Source: Branchiostoma lanceolatum (taxonomy: Eukaryota; Chordata; Leptocardii; Amphioxiformes; Branchiostomatidae). From it: a stretch of 64,000 nucleotides of DNA. The stretch is from the NCBI RefSeq assembly GCF_035083965.1, contig NC_089735.1, positions 13,576,501-13,640,500 of the forward strand. Reading direction: 5' to 3'. The notes beneath the pieces are model-generated. The model was not told the origin of the DNA, did not search any database, and worked only from the letters and a program-made list of their open reading frames with translations. Shown in pieces: positions 1 through 10,640 of this stretch (position 1 is its first letter; every line of letters starts with the position of its first letter). The position numbers and the translations under genes were made by a program.

Positions 1-723
1 CAGAACAAAAGAGATAGCTTTCTTGCCGTTTTGGCTACTTGGCAAATCATATTACGTCCGGAGAAAATACCAGTACTGCTGCAATTTAGTGTGATATAGA
101 AGGATTTCTAGTTTCCAACGTCGAACTACTATCGTGAAACGTAAACATTAGGGCCCCGGGGCGTCTTGTTGGCGGTATCGCAGGTAATTGTAGCTGGGGC
201 AGTATCCACTTTCAAAACAACGCCGACGATCGATATAATAGCGACAATTAAGACACACGACCACCTTGACTTGTTGGCCTTCAATGCCTTTCAGTTGCAG
301 TTGGCAACGTTATTTACAAGACAACCAAATGCCTAGTGGAAAACTTTAACATTTGTTGTGTAATGATATAAATGTAACATATGTCAGTTACTGTGATTTA
401 AACGGGGAAAGGGGGGGGGGTCTTAAAATAAGCAAAGGTGATTAAAAGTTTGTGTGACCTTTGAACTGTTGTAAATCCGTAAACGCCAGCAATGGTGCTG
501 TTTCGTATACTAGTATGTCCAATACAAAAGTTACTCGACGATAGATTAGTGAGCGATATCAGTAACTTATACGTTGTATCATGACATGTATTTGTTGATG
601 ATATACTAGCATATCATTTGATTATCATTAGACAGCGCCGAAGGTGGCACATATTTTACATCGCCGTACCGAGTATGATGTAAAATAGCAAGTTAACACT
701 GTCCTTATGAAGTGTAACACAAA
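1..723. other. Presumed first intron of the CRBP-like gene
   Basis: No exon of the downstream gene was found here. Family first exons encode a start Met followed by a Gly-x-Trp-Lys segment, and no such segment with a donor site is visible. The stretch is AT-rich apart from a run of G near 410-420. It is called intron only because the next exon at 1608 starts in mid-codon. Confidence 0.5.
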
Positions 724-935
724 GTTACTCTCCAAGCAGAGGAGGGGTTCCGGTTGGGTTTTGACGTGTTTTTAGGCGTTTTTGTCGGACTTTCTACTTT
801 TCTACTGTCATTTTCATTTTGTGTCCCAACCCACAGTTGTAGAAATCCCACAGTTGTACAAAGTAGAAAGCCCGACAAAACGCCTAAAAACACGTCAAAA
901 ACCAGCCGGAACCCCTCCTCTGCTTGGAGCGTAAC
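724..935. mobile_element. Foldback MITE, family 1 (copy 1)
   Basis: Two arms of about 75 bp are near-perfect reverse complements. The left arm starts GTTACTCTCCAAGCAGAG and the right arm ends CTCTGCTTGGAGCGTAAC. Both contain GACGTGTTTTTAGGCG, and a short loop separates them. The short ORFs on both strands are by-products of the palindrome. A second full copy is at 55707-55902 and a single arm at 5123-5210, so this is a dispersed non-autonomous DNA element. The superfamily is not assigned. Confidence 0.85.
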
Positions 936-1082
936 ATAAAATAGCGTGTGAACGTTTCCACAGTGTTATTATCCCTGATCCGACACCAGGCCTTTTAAAG
1001 AAACAGAAAGAAATAGAACAATACGATCCGTGTACATGTAAAGAATTAGTGTCCCGGAAACAGGCTACAATAGTTTTGAAAC

Positions 1083-1163
1083 GCGGGTTGGTTGCTATCG
1101 CACCATAGACGCTTTTGCAAATGTAAACGCATAGCGTCTATGGTGCGATAGTAACCAACCCGC
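1083..1163. repeat. Short perfect-stem hairpin
   Basis: Arms of about 31 bp, from GCGGGTTGGTTGCTATCGCA to TGCGATAGTAACCAACCCGC, flank a loop of about 20 bp. It is probably a miniature foldback element. A smaller hairpin with arms around CGATTTTTGGC and GCCAAAAATCG follows at about 1245-1299. Confidence 0.8.
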
Positions 1164-1607
1164 TTAAAGGGATATACGCTTGACAAAACGCCGGTATCCA
1201 CGAAATAGGGATACGGACTGCACGTCTATTTCTTTTAAGGTACCACGATTTTTGGCAAATTTTTATTGTTATTTTTGATTCAAAAATTCGCCAAAAATCG
1301 TCATTTCAAAATATAAACGTTGACTCGCATAATCCTTGATGTATTACTATCATGTACATACCTGCAAATAGTATTGAAAAACATCGTAGTACAAGCCAAG
1401 GAGAGCCTTTTTTCTAAAAATGGGCGTGGCTTTATAACTCTTGATGACGTAATCATGACGTCATACCAATTTTTGTAAATTATCATCTTGCTATAAGGTA
1501 CTACCTGAAAAAAAAATCAAGGTTGAGGAAGGTTTATAAACAGATCAAGGAAGATGATATTTTCACCAATCCAAGTAGGTCCATCACATATCTTCACTCA
1601 TTCTTAG

Positions 1608-3917
1608 ATGTGGGCTTTGCGACCAGGAAGATTGGGAACATGCTCAGCCCTCAGAAGGTGATCACACAAGATGGCGACCACATGAACATCAAGACGCTCA
1701 GCACCTTCAAGAACCACGAGATCGACTTCGACCTCGGGAAGGAGTTTGAGGAACACACGCTGGACGGCAGGACGGTTAAGGTCGGTACCGGGTTAAAAGA
1801 ATTCCAAAACTAGAATTAAGTATTTGTACTACATATCCTTCAGGTTTGCTATGTTAGTTTAGCGATTACGGGGTCTTTTTATAGATATGAATTGGTATTT
1901 TTATTTGAGTTGAATGTGTGATAGTTGTGTGCCGATTTGTTAAAAATAGAGAGAACGCTAGCGACCCCAAAAAACACCCCTCCCAATAAAATGGTATGGC
2001 AACCCTGTGACGTCACAATTCAAGATGGCGGCCACCTCACATGCCAACGGCTCCAACAAAGGTTTTGCTACGTAAACCTGTAATAAAGGCAAGGAGAAAC
2101 GATTCATTCAAAGGACATATTCATCCACCAACATGTCATTAAAATTGTTCTGACATCGTCTGACCTTTGAACGGAAAACTCACTTTTTTGTGACACCTCT
2201 GGGGCGAAGCCGATGGTACCGTGTACGAATTTGTCCCACTTTCAACAAATCGATTGTCGTATATCAGTGCTGATTATTATGTTTGTATATAATGTATTAA
2301 GTGACACATTTTATACAAGCGTTCTCAAACCTTGCCTCAATTGATGTTTATGCTTCTTGCTCTTTGGCATAACAAGTTTTCTGAACGCAAAGAATTGTAC
2401 TGATTCACACTTCAAACACAAGTCAATTTGTGCTGTATTGATGACAATCGCTTTTCCATCCCAGACCACCATTAACTGGGACGGTGAGAAGTTGTGTGGA
2501 GACCAGAAGGGGGAGAAGGCCGACCGAGGCTGGTGTCACACACTGGTGGACGGGACGCTTCACCTGGTCAGTGTCACTTTGAACTCACTGCACGAAATGG
2601 CCTCGGATCCTGACGTATCCTGACGATCCGGAACCTAAGATCCGGAAGAATCCGAACGGATCCGGGGCCGTATATTTCTCGGCAGGCTAATGCGCATACA
2701 AATTTTGGGACTCAAGGTACCACTTGCATATTTGAGTTGTGTAAGTACGTACTTACACAAGTTGTGTAAGTGGTACCTTGAGTCCCAATATTTGGATGCC
2801 CATTAGCCTGCCGAGAAATATACGGCCCCGGCCGGATCCTTTCGTAATATTTCGGATCTTAGGTTCCGGATCACGTTAGGATACTTCAGGATACGTCAGG
2901 ATCCGAGGCCATTTCGTGCAGTGACTGAGAAGGACAATTGTTGGTTTCAATTTGGGAAAGGGGTGACTCAAGTAGCGGAATTTAGAAATGGTTAAAACTA
3001 GGACAATCATTAGAACACATTTTGAAGTTTGTTTAACGGAATTTGACTGTTGGCAGTTGGGCCAATGAGGGAGTGGTACGGAATGCACATCTGCCATTTT
3101 GTCGTTTACATATTACTTTGCAGTTGAGCTAGCCTCCTTTGCAGACTTCCTAGAACGGCGGCGTATATATTTGGGGGAGGGGGGTGATACGATTTCTTAC
3201 ACAGGCCAAGGTTCTCTTATGCCGGCAAGGGAGTTTCGCTGCCGAGGGAGTCTTAGAAAGGCGGTCGTCCCTCGGCGACATAACTCCCTCGGCAGCGAAA
3301 CTTCCGGCTTGCCGGCATTAGAGAACCTTGGCCCGAGTAAGAAATCGCCCCCCCCCCCAATATATACGCCTCCGTTCTAGGAAGTCTGCGAAGGAGGCTA
3401 CAGTTGAGTGGGGTTAATCGGTTGGTCTATGTCTTGTTGATGCTTTTTCTATAGCATACCGTAGAGGTTGCTAGTATCGGTCTTGCAATTATATATGTAT
3501 ATAGCGGTGTTAGTTAAAGTTAAAATCCTCCCACACCATAAGGTGTATAGGGCGGTGCCCATCCCCGTTTCATAACCCTGGGCCACACTGTGGTGCAATC
3601 ACTGCAGCAGGGGGCTAGTCCACTGGTAGTGGAGTGTGTTTTACTGTTTCATAAGTATGTACCATTTTTATGAAGTTTTTGGTATGACTCAATGCACCTC
3701 TTGTCCAGAGGTGTCCTACCCAGGCACGAACTCGGGCCTTCTGGTTCTAAGTAATTTGAACCAGATGTGGTAAGTGGCAGAAGCGCAGACCACTGGAATG
3801 CTTGATATACTACATAGTTGTACCCTATGGCAAAGGTAACATTTTCCCTCCCCCTCCCCGCAGGACCTCCATGTCGGGGACGTCCGCTGCCATCAGGAGT
3901 TCAAGAAAGGATCCTAA
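1608..3917 (+). CDS. Cellular retinol-binding protein-like (intracellular lipid-binding family), exons 2-4
   Basis: Exons are 1608-1780 (173 bp), 2465-2566 (102 bp) and 3864-3917 (54 bp with stop). These are the characteristic exon sizes and phases of the FABP/CRBP family; exon 2 begins at the second base of a codon. The family binds retinol or fatty acids inside a cytosolic ten-strand beta barrel. The sequence resembles CRBPs more than FABPs: VGFATRKIGN, QDGDHM, LSTFKN, GKEFEE, then WDGEKL, QKGEK, RGW, and a C-terminal end DVRCHQEFKKGS. At the position after RGW where vertebrate CRBP1 has the retinol-binding Gln, and FABPs or CRABPs have Arg nearby, this protein has His (RGWCHTLVDG). As I recall, CRBP III/IV also have His there. 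Exon 1 (about 24 residues) is expected left of the window, so the gene is partial only by cropping. Introns hold a CRE/YY1 repeat, two large palindromes and a SINE. Confidence 0.9.
1827..2085 (+). repeat. Dispersed CRE/YY1-bearing repeat, copy 1
   Basis: One of three copies in the window; the others are 7190-7452 and 20030-20232, all in the same orientation. The core shared part runs from GTGATAGTTG through AATAAAATGGTATGGC to ACAAAGGTTTTGCTACG. It contains TGACGTCA (2008-2015) and AAGATGGCGGCC (2022-2033). This copy sits in CRBP-like intron 2. The element class is unknown; no clear terminal inverted repeats were seen. Confidence 0.75.
2585..2924. mobile_element. Large foldback element in CRBP-like intron 3
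   Basis: Outer arms TCACTGCACGAAATGGCCTC and GAGGCCATTTCGTGCAGTGA enclose further matching segments (GATCCGGAACCTAAGATC, GGCCGTATATTTCTCGGC, GGGACTCAAGGTACCACTT). The whole 340 bp can therefore fold into one imperfect stem. It begins 19 bp after the exon 3 donor. Confidence 0.85.
3121..3408. mobile_element. Foldback element with 8-bp target duplication
   Basis: Arms of more than 120 bp run from TAGCCTCCTTTGCAGACTTC to its near-exact complement ending GGAGGCTA at 3400. The direct repeat CAGTTGAG lies immediately outside on both sides (3121-3128, 3401-3408), allowing one extra base on the left. An 8-bp duplication fits hAT- or P-type transposases. It encodes no transposase. Confidence 0.85.
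3522..3800 (-). mobile_element. tRNA-derived SINE, family S1 (copy 1)
   Basis: About 280 bp, closely matching 20756-21046. Read on the minus strand, that second copy begins with a Pol III A-box-like TGGTGTAGTGG. The plus-strand start AAAATCCTCCCACACCATAA is identical in both. This copy has a degraded head. It lies in the last CRBP-like intron. Confidence 0.65.
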
Positions 3918-4237
3918 TATTTGTCTTCAAGCAAGGAGGTTGAAACATGCCTTTAGGAAATGAAGACACTTTTGTTTGTATTCTATGATATTAATGAAAG
4001 ATCTTAATGTTGAGAAAACTTGACCTCTTCAATTCAATTAATACAAAGAATTTGTTTCCTGTGATTGTCGCGATTGTGTCAGAAATATGGTGTGAACATT
4101 TGTCGTGTGGAGATATTGATGTAAACATGTGTATTGATGTAAACATGTGAATAATCTGATAAATCAAACATAACGGGTTTGCTACCGCAATTCGTGCATT
4201 CGTCTTAACCAAAATAACGTGAAGTAGAGTCCAATGT

Positions 4238-4243
4238 TTTGTA

Positions 4244-4272
<29 letters not shown>
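4238..4272. repeat. (AATC)n microsatellite
   Basis: Eight or so consecutive AATC units. A second tract is at 18368-18423. Confidence 0.9.
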
Positions 4273-4274
<2 letters not shown>

Positions 4275-4448
4275 CAAACTTAATTGCACAACAAATGTAA
4301 CAGGTACAATGTATGGCAAGTTCTTAAGCAGTACTAAATATCAAGACATATACGCCTTTGCCTATAACAATGCTGATGATTTCTACATGACTTTGTTTTG
4401 TAAAAGACCCTAGGTAAGTCCAATTTGGCTCAAGTGTTGGGTTTTCAT

Positions 4449-4650
4449 TAGGCTTTACCAGCCTCCGCGGGTCCCTGGGAAAATAGTAGAAATTGGCCAA
4501 ATAGAGTCAATTGTACGAGGGGAGTCGGCTACGGAGAGAGGGTCCAATATTGCAACCCTAGGCCTGTGAATGTAACCCTCCGTGGCCAAAGTCCCCCGGC
4601 AAATATTCTCCCTATAGCCGGCGTAGTTAGTCTGGTAGAGACTAGGTTTT
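4449..4650. mobile_element. MITE family 2 (diverged copy)
   Basis: Shares CTGGGAAAATAGTAGAAAT, GGGTCCAATATTGCAACCCT and the end TCTGGTAGAGACTA with copies at 6118-6276 and 6304-6487. It lies between the CRBP-like gene and the desaturase. Confidence 0.7.
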
Positions 4651-5122
4651 CATGACTGACAATGCCAATTGGAGGGGCCATTTAACATGTCGCACTACAC
4701 ATCGTTTCATTGAAGCAAATACATTTGATACAATGATATAACGTTACAAGGAAAACTATTTTGTACATGATGAAATATCCATAGACAACAAAGCTTCAAA
4801 AATTGAATTTATTTTACATTTTACTGTGGCAACACAAAAGTCACATACAAGTGCATATTGATAAAACGTACGTGGTTTGCTCACTACTTATGACACATTG
4901 CATATTTCTATTGCTATAAAATAACTCCCATAAATTGTGCATCTTCGCCCTGTTGTGAATAAAACGTCGCTATTTTTGCGACGCCTCTGGAGCGCAGCCG
5001 ATAGTAAGGTATCAGAGTTTGGGCTATTCTTATTGTTTGAAAGTGATTGACTCCTGAGTTGCACACATAAGGTAAGCACTCTCGTGCCTTGAATCAGTGT
5101 ATGTTTTTGCTTCTTGCATGAA

Positions 5123-5210
5123 ACCAAGCAGAGGATGGGTTCCGGCAGGTTTTTTTACGTGTTTTTATGCGTTTTTGTCGGGCTTTCTACTTTTTCATTT
5201 TTTTTTGTCT
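5123..5210. mobile_element. Family 1 MITE, single arm
   Basis: Matches one arm of the element at 724-935 (CCAAGCAGAGGATGGGTTCC, then GTTTTTGTCGGGCTTTCTAC). The partner arm is missing, so this is a truncated or half-deleted copy. Confidence 0.75.
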
Positions 5211-5229
5211 CTATAAACCCACTTTCCTC

Positions 5230-5775
5230 TATCAAATTTTGAAGCTCCGCTGCAGTACCTTAGGTACCCGCTAGAAGGCCCGTTATCGAACTTGACCTTC
5301 CTTTTTGTAAACCCTACCAATCCTTGACCCTACCCATCTATTAAATATAATACAGAATTATCAACAGCTTTTTGAGTTATCTTGGCGACATACAGACTCA
5401 GAAACATACACAGCTCGCTGCACAACGGTAGGAAAGCGCCAGGTAAACCATTTTCAAACTTGACCTCCGTTCCCACAACCGCTACACACCTACAAAAAAT
5501 CATGAAGATCCATTAACGTTTCCGTCACTTTTTGTTGCCTACTTGCAAACACACAAACACACAAACATGCAAATTCCGCTGCAGTACTGTTGAAAAACGC
5601 CAGGTGAATGATTTTTAAACTTGACCTTCCTTTGTACAACCACTATACACCTACCAAGAATCATGAAGATTCATCAAAGTTTTCTCGAGTTATGCTCTTC
5701 ACATAAATCCAGACCCATCCTACAGCTTATGTAACCGAAAACATAATCTTCTCGGCGAAGATATTCATGAAAAAA
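5230..5775. repeat. Repeat with about 165-bp internal units, 3' of the desaturase
   Basis: Three diverged units each start around GCTGCAGTAC or GCTGCACAAC, then AACTTGACCT(T/C)C, a run of pyrimidine, and ATCATGAAGAT. The right end AATCTTCTCGGCGAAGATA is the complement of the start of the repeat at 41697. It is probably the same family in opposite orientation. Confidence 0.5.
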
Positions 5776-5821
5776 TGCGAGAATTTAGCGTGATTTTCTC
5801 GGTGTAACCAAGGAGTAACGT

Positions 5822-8800
5822 TCACTGTAGGTGTTCCTTCCTAGACCCGTCTCCGGTCCTAGCGGCTCTGATACGAACCACACCTGGCGAGGCCTTCCTC
5901 ATGTCGTAGGCCAAGCCGAGCCAGGCCATGAAGTTGACGAAGACGGTTGCGAGGTCGAATTTCCATCCAAACTCGCCAGTTGAGTAGTCGAAGGGAAAGG
6001 TGTGGTGGTAGTTGTGCCAGCCATCACCTGATTAGAACAGTGCATAGTCAATCATAAAGCTGCTTGGAGGGTACATACAGTGTAAACATGAGTCACAGCG
6101 CTAGCACCTCTTTCATAGCCTCTACCAGGCTCTGCGGATCGCTGGGAAAATAGTAGAAATCGGCCAAATAGAGTGAATAGTATGGCAAGGGTAGTCCGCT
6201 ATGCAGGGAAACTCAATAGGCGACCAACGGTCGCTTTCTACTATTTTCCCAGCGATCCGCGGAGCCTGGTAGAGGCTACCTCTTTCCGGCACACGCATTG
6301 TATAGGCTCTACCAACCTCTGCGGGTCGCTGGGAAAATAGTAGAAATAGGCCAAACTGTATGAAGGGGGTCGGCTATGAAGACAGGGTCCAATATTGCAA
6401 CCCTGGATGGGAATGTTATCCTCCATGGACAAAGTCCCCCGGCAAATGCTCTGTCTATAGCCGACGTGGTTTGTCTGATAGAGACTACGCATTATAGGTT
6501 ATTTCAAAGGACACGCGATAACTCAACTCAACTCAAACATGCAAAACTACACGAACCTGCGGCGAAGAGGGAGACCACGACGTTTTCAGCTGGGTTGATG
6601 TGTTTGTCATATGGCCTCGTACCCCACATGTGAGCAAAGCTGTTCACGGACCAAGTGCAATGTTGCGTAAATGCCAATCGCAAGAGGGCGCAAATGAAAA
6701 ACCCGTTGGTCATACTCTCGTTCCAGAGAAGCGGCATCAGCGAAGGAATGATGAAGCATATCAGCATGGCTGAGGGCAAGTAGAACCTGCATTGAAGTAC
6801 AAAGTGCAGGCCTCACTCTCAATCAAACATGTACATGTATAGCCTTGTCTTTCTTCCTATAGTTTTTCATGCGAAGTTGCGAACGTCGCCAATTATACAG
6901 TAGGCACCTCTTCATCAGATAGCGGTAGTTAGAGTTAGATATAAATGGCTAAGGCGTGAGAAGTTGTTCGGTGCGATACAGCCAGCCAACTGCGAAGCTG
7001 GCGTGTTTCGGCAAATGGCTGTTATAACTGTTGATTCGATAGCTGTCGAGGTACAATTCTTTCAAGCCCTGCAAATAAATAATTGAAGTTTCGGTCCCAG
7101 AGAAATTTTTTTTTTTAACCCGCTGAAACTTTTAGAGCTATACCTTACAAGTATGCTCAATCAAGATTCTGATCAAGACTAGACTATTCGTGCTACATAT
7201 ACTTAAGGTTTGCTATGTTTGTTTAGCGATTAAGAGTCTTTTATAAATATGAATTGGTATTGATTTTTTTTCTTCTGTTTTTACATATGTGATAGTTGTG
7301 TGACGTTTGTTAAGAATAGAGAAAATGTTAGCGACTCCAAAAAATACCCAACCTAATGAAATGGTATGGCTACCCTGCGACGTCACAATTCAAGATGGCG
7401 GCCACCACACATGCCAACGGATCCAATAAAGGTTTTGCCACGCAAACCTGTCAATACGTTATTGCGAACACCAAGCTACTTACTTCATCTGTATGCGAAC
7501 AACAGGGTCTTCCAATAGGTCACTCATGTCGATACGTTTCCCCTTGGCCTTTACATCCGGGTGCTTTCGCAAGAAGACCCAGCCGACGTGCGCGAAGAAG
7601 AACCCCCGCGCAGCGTTGTAGGGGTCCGCGTCAGTGTCGGAATACTTATGATGAACGCGGTGGTCACGGCACCACTCATAGATACTCGTCTGATAAAGAA
7701 TGAAGAAGAATGAAGACCTTCATTGTACATGTTTGCCCCACTGGGCTAAGCACAGGTCACATGTTAACAAATATATACATATTCATGAATATTACTGTAT
7801 ATAAACATGTAGCATACTCTAGTACTTTCGACTTCCCTCGCTTCTTGGTAATTGTATGAATGTAGGAGGCTGTGTGATTAGTTAGAGTTGGTCTATCGAA
7901 GGCTGTAAGAAATATAAATCTATCTCTACTATTCAGATAAAGAGAACTTTGATATCTGGCCTGATAATTTTACACCAAGCACAGAAACTTAAATTTCATC
8001 AATCATTTCTCCGTTGTTGATTTATTGATCAATTTTCATAGCATTATGTATCACTGGAAAGCTTATTTCGTACCGAATAAAAATAAAACCTATTTTTACA
8101 CAACCAAGAGATTTATTCCACCGACGTTTCGGTGACCATTTGTCACATTCTTCAAGGCAATTCTGACTGGTTCACATAGCAATGCAGCACAGGTGTTGCT
8201 GCTTATACATATTAATGAGATGCATTCCCAAACGCAAAGTATTTTATATGTGTACAATAACAGGGGATGACATCACTATGCGGTCCACCAAAACGTCATC
8301 GATCGATATCATACATTTTGTAAATGGAAATTAGGATTATATCATCAATGAAAAACCTCATCAGTCGTGAAGGTCAATATCATTTGAGGTCGTGTAACTC
8401 TAGTTTCAGACTAATTTTCTTGTCGTTTACGCCAGTCACATTTAAAAAAAAAAGATGTAAATGTTTCTGAACGTCTGCCAGAGATTTCTCACCTGGAAGG
8501 TCATACTTTGGGCAATGGCGAGGAAGATCCTGAGCGGCAGCCTGGCTTTGTAGGACCGGTGACTCCACAGCCTGTGCACGCCCGCAGTTATACCAAAGGC
8601 GGATACCAGGTAACAAAATACCACTGACGAAGAAACAAACGATTTAAGCTGCTGTGCGCCTTTCGAAGCAACTTTCTCTGTTCTTTCATCACAATGATCA
8701 CATTCAACTTCATCGTTATAAACAGAAATATTACAATACTTTTGATGACATTTGGCTCCATCAGGATACAAGGAATTGGGAGATATATTTTCTTGCGATA

Positions 8801-9835
8801 CTCGATGGTAGAGACTTAAACTGTGTTATCCAGGGAATATTTCATATAATAGGATTTTACCATTTCGTCAATATTTGGACGCTGTAAACGTTGCTCTATT
8901 ATTTGCCAATTCATGATTTGCAATTTGTCTTAACCTGGAATCCATACTGGTGCCAGGGCCCAGGCTACATAGGTCAGCTCTTCGTAACCAGGACCAACAT
9001 GCCCCGAGACGAATACTAGTATCTTGCCACAAGGCCCTTCAGCCGCACAAGCGGGGATAGAATTTGAAGCTTACAGTGCCGACTCTGCCGAGGAAACCAA
9101 GCCTGTATCCCTGAGAGAGACCAGCCCAGTTTATATATGACTATCTGTAATGACAGTCTCCCGTTCTACAATGTATTTACCATTATGTCGCACTTACACC
9201 CCTACCAATCAAATCACGTGAATCGCATTGGAACTCAGATTCGTATCAGCCATTTCCCGACAAATCGCTTTCTAACTTGCGATAATGACTACATCCGACC
9301 AAACAAACTCGCCAGTGAGATGGTGGAAGATGTCAGCTTCAGAAAAACGTTTTCAGATTGACAATTTTGGCACTTTGGAAGTAATTGAATCCGCCCGCGA
9401 TTTAACGTTTAGAGAAAAGTAGTAGAAACTAGAAGTGCCAAAATTGTCAATCTGAAAACGTCTTTTTGGAAGCTGACACCTTCCACCATCTCACTGGCGA
9501 GTTTGTTTGGTCAGATGTAGTCGTTAACGCAAGTTAGAAAGCGATTTGTCGGAAAATGGCTGATTTGAATCTGAGTTTCAATGCGATTCACGTGATTCGA
9601 TTGGTCGGGGTGACTTACCCCACAGCAGAGTGTAGACTCGTGCTGAAGGCAGCAGGAACAGACCATAGATCGCTCCCAAGTGTATGAGAACTAAAATCAC
9701 AACGTTACTCCACACAATCTCCAACGGTCGTTTGTCGTTCTGGACAGCGAGCGATTTCACCGGACCTTCTGCGGGGTCAGATGCGACTGCCCCCGCTAAC
9801 GGGCGTACATCGTCGTCGATGTCCTTTGTTGCCAT
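5822..9835 (-). CDS. SCD: Stearoyl-CoA (acyl-CoA delta-9) desaturase, complete, five exons
   Basis: Coding exons in transcript order are 9619-9835, 8493-8623, 7484-7689, 6557-6786 and 5822-6027. All junctions are GT/AG and in phase, giving 329 aa. The enzyme introduces the delta-9 double bond into stearoyl- or palmitoyl-CoA in the ER membrane, using a di-iron centre. The three histidine boxes are present: HRLWSH in exon 2, HRVHH (followed by [11 protein letters not shown]) in exon 3, and [12 protein letters not shown] in exon 5. [14 protein letters not shown] in exon 4 is also typical. The first membrane segment is around [20 protein letters not shown] chose the Met at 9835 (MATKD) because the 18 codons upstream (MHRRFFLSS...) end in a pyrimidine tract plus CTTAG, a likely 5'UTR-intron acceptor. 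The protein is shorter than the human enzyme mainly at the N-terminus. Introns carry MITEs and one CRE/YY1 repeat, and intron 1 contains a palindrome that touches the donor site. Confidence 0.96.
6118..6276. mobile_element. MITE family 2 with about 39-bp inverted ends
   Basis: Ends GCCTCTACCAGGCTCTGCGG and its complement CCGCGGAGCCTGGTAGAGGC, continuing into CTGGGAAAATAGTAG on each side. Inserted in desaturase intron 4. Confidence 0.85.
6304..6487. mobile_element. MITE family 2, adjacent diverged copy
   Basis: Begins 28 bp after the previous copy with GGCTCTACCAACCTCTGCGG and shares the GGGTCCAATATTGCAACCCT interior with the copy at 4449. It lies in desaturase intron 4. Confidence 0.75.
7190..7452 (+). 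repeat. Dispersed CRE/YY1-bearing repeat, copy 2
   Basis: Same core as 1827-2085. The palindrome has decayed to CGACGTCA, but AAGATGGCGGCC is intact. It ends about 30 bp from the 3' edge of desaturase exon 3 (7484). Confidence 0.75.
7705..7790 (-). mobile_element. LINE 3' tail
   Basis: Read on the minus strand it ends with the motif (GCCCAGTGGGG...) TGTACAATGAAGGTCTTCAT, resembling the tail at 15620-15665. No coding part remains. Confidence 0.45.
8079..8260. repeat. Dispersed repeat, family 3 (copy 1)
   Basis: Contains TTTTTACACAACCAAGAGAT, GACCATTTGTCAC and TCTGACTGGTTCACATAG, all shared with 33515-33625. It lies in desaturase intron 2. Confidence 0.65.
9197..9612. mobile_element. 416-bp palindrome abutting the desaturase exon 1 donor
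   Basis: Arms of about 180 bp run inward from CACCCCTACCAATC and GATTGGTCGGGGTG and share AATCACGTGAATCGCATTG, CTCGCCAGTGAGATGGTGGA and CCAAAATTGTCAATCTGAAA. A centre of about 50 bp lies around 9385-9435. The right arm ends at 9612 and the donor of exon 1 occupies 9613-9618. Confidence 0.9.
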
Positions 9836-10001
9836 CACGTCTAAGAAACAGAAGAAGAGAAAAGAACTGAGAAAGAAGCGCCTGTGCACTTCTTGTCTTA
9901 GTGCGGATTGCCATGATCGCCTAAGACGTGTTTTTTTTTAAATGTCACGGTATACCTTGCCCCCCCCCCCCCAAACGACCCGGAGGCCAAGGGACTAGGT
10001 A

Positions 10002-10257
10002 TAGTAGGGAGGTAGTCTGGGTGCCAGACCACCGCGCTCCTGGGGCTAATCCCTCGGCCGGGGAAGCAACTCGCGCCGCCGCCACAGATAGCACACGGCC
10101 CACTAATTATCTCTCGCGCGGGGCGATAGGAATCCGAGTTCGGCTGCCAAGCGCTCCCGGGTGCCAACTCCATCCCTACTACTAAGTCTTCCCCGCCCAA
10201 AAGGGGTTATCATCGCATCGCGCGAAAGGTCTGGTATCCAGGCTAGTAGGGAGGTAG
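10002..10257. mobile_element. Terminal-inverted-repeat element, family 4 (copy 1)
   Basis: GC-rich, about 230 bp, bounded by TCTGGGTGCCAGACC and GGTCTGGTATCCAGG. It is flanked by the 14-bp direct repeat TAGTAGGGAGGTAG at 10002-10015 and 10244-10257. Copy 2 is at 60930-61158. It lies just upstream of the desaturase, so it may fall in 5' regulatory DNA. Confidence 0.8.
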
Positions 10258-10640
10258 GTATATCATGTAAAGTGAATTAGCAAATATTTCATACGATTAT
10301 AAGCAGTGTGATGTGTGTAAATGGTAACAACTATCCCGTAGCAACCATTACCTATCCTTTTCTCTCAGACCCGCAATTTGTATGACACCGTTGCTTGTTA
10401 CTAAGGTAAATAAAGATAGTCCCACTCCCATAGCCGTTTTTGAGGCCGTAGGGCCGGCAAAGGGTTGTCTTGGACACGGTATTAGGAGCCCATCCCACAA
10501 CTTCCACCGCCTTCTACCTCCCCAACCAAAGTCAGGTATCCATTTTTACAGCTAGGAAAGCTGCGAAAAGTGCTTTTCTCAAGGACACAATGTCTAGTCA
10601 GGAATGCCAGCAATAGAACCCACCGCATATTAAGTTATAT

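Noticed and set aside
754-939. Overlapping ORFs on both strands
   Set aside because: Mirror-image products of the foldback MITE. The same applies to 3099-3380, 10570-10877 and 55657-55909.
9836-9889. Earlier start (MHRRFFLSS) for the desaturase, giving a signal-like N-terminus
   Set aside because: The stretch is a pyrimidine tract ending in CTTAG, typical of an acceptor. Desaturases of this family start with a short soluble segment such as MATKD.
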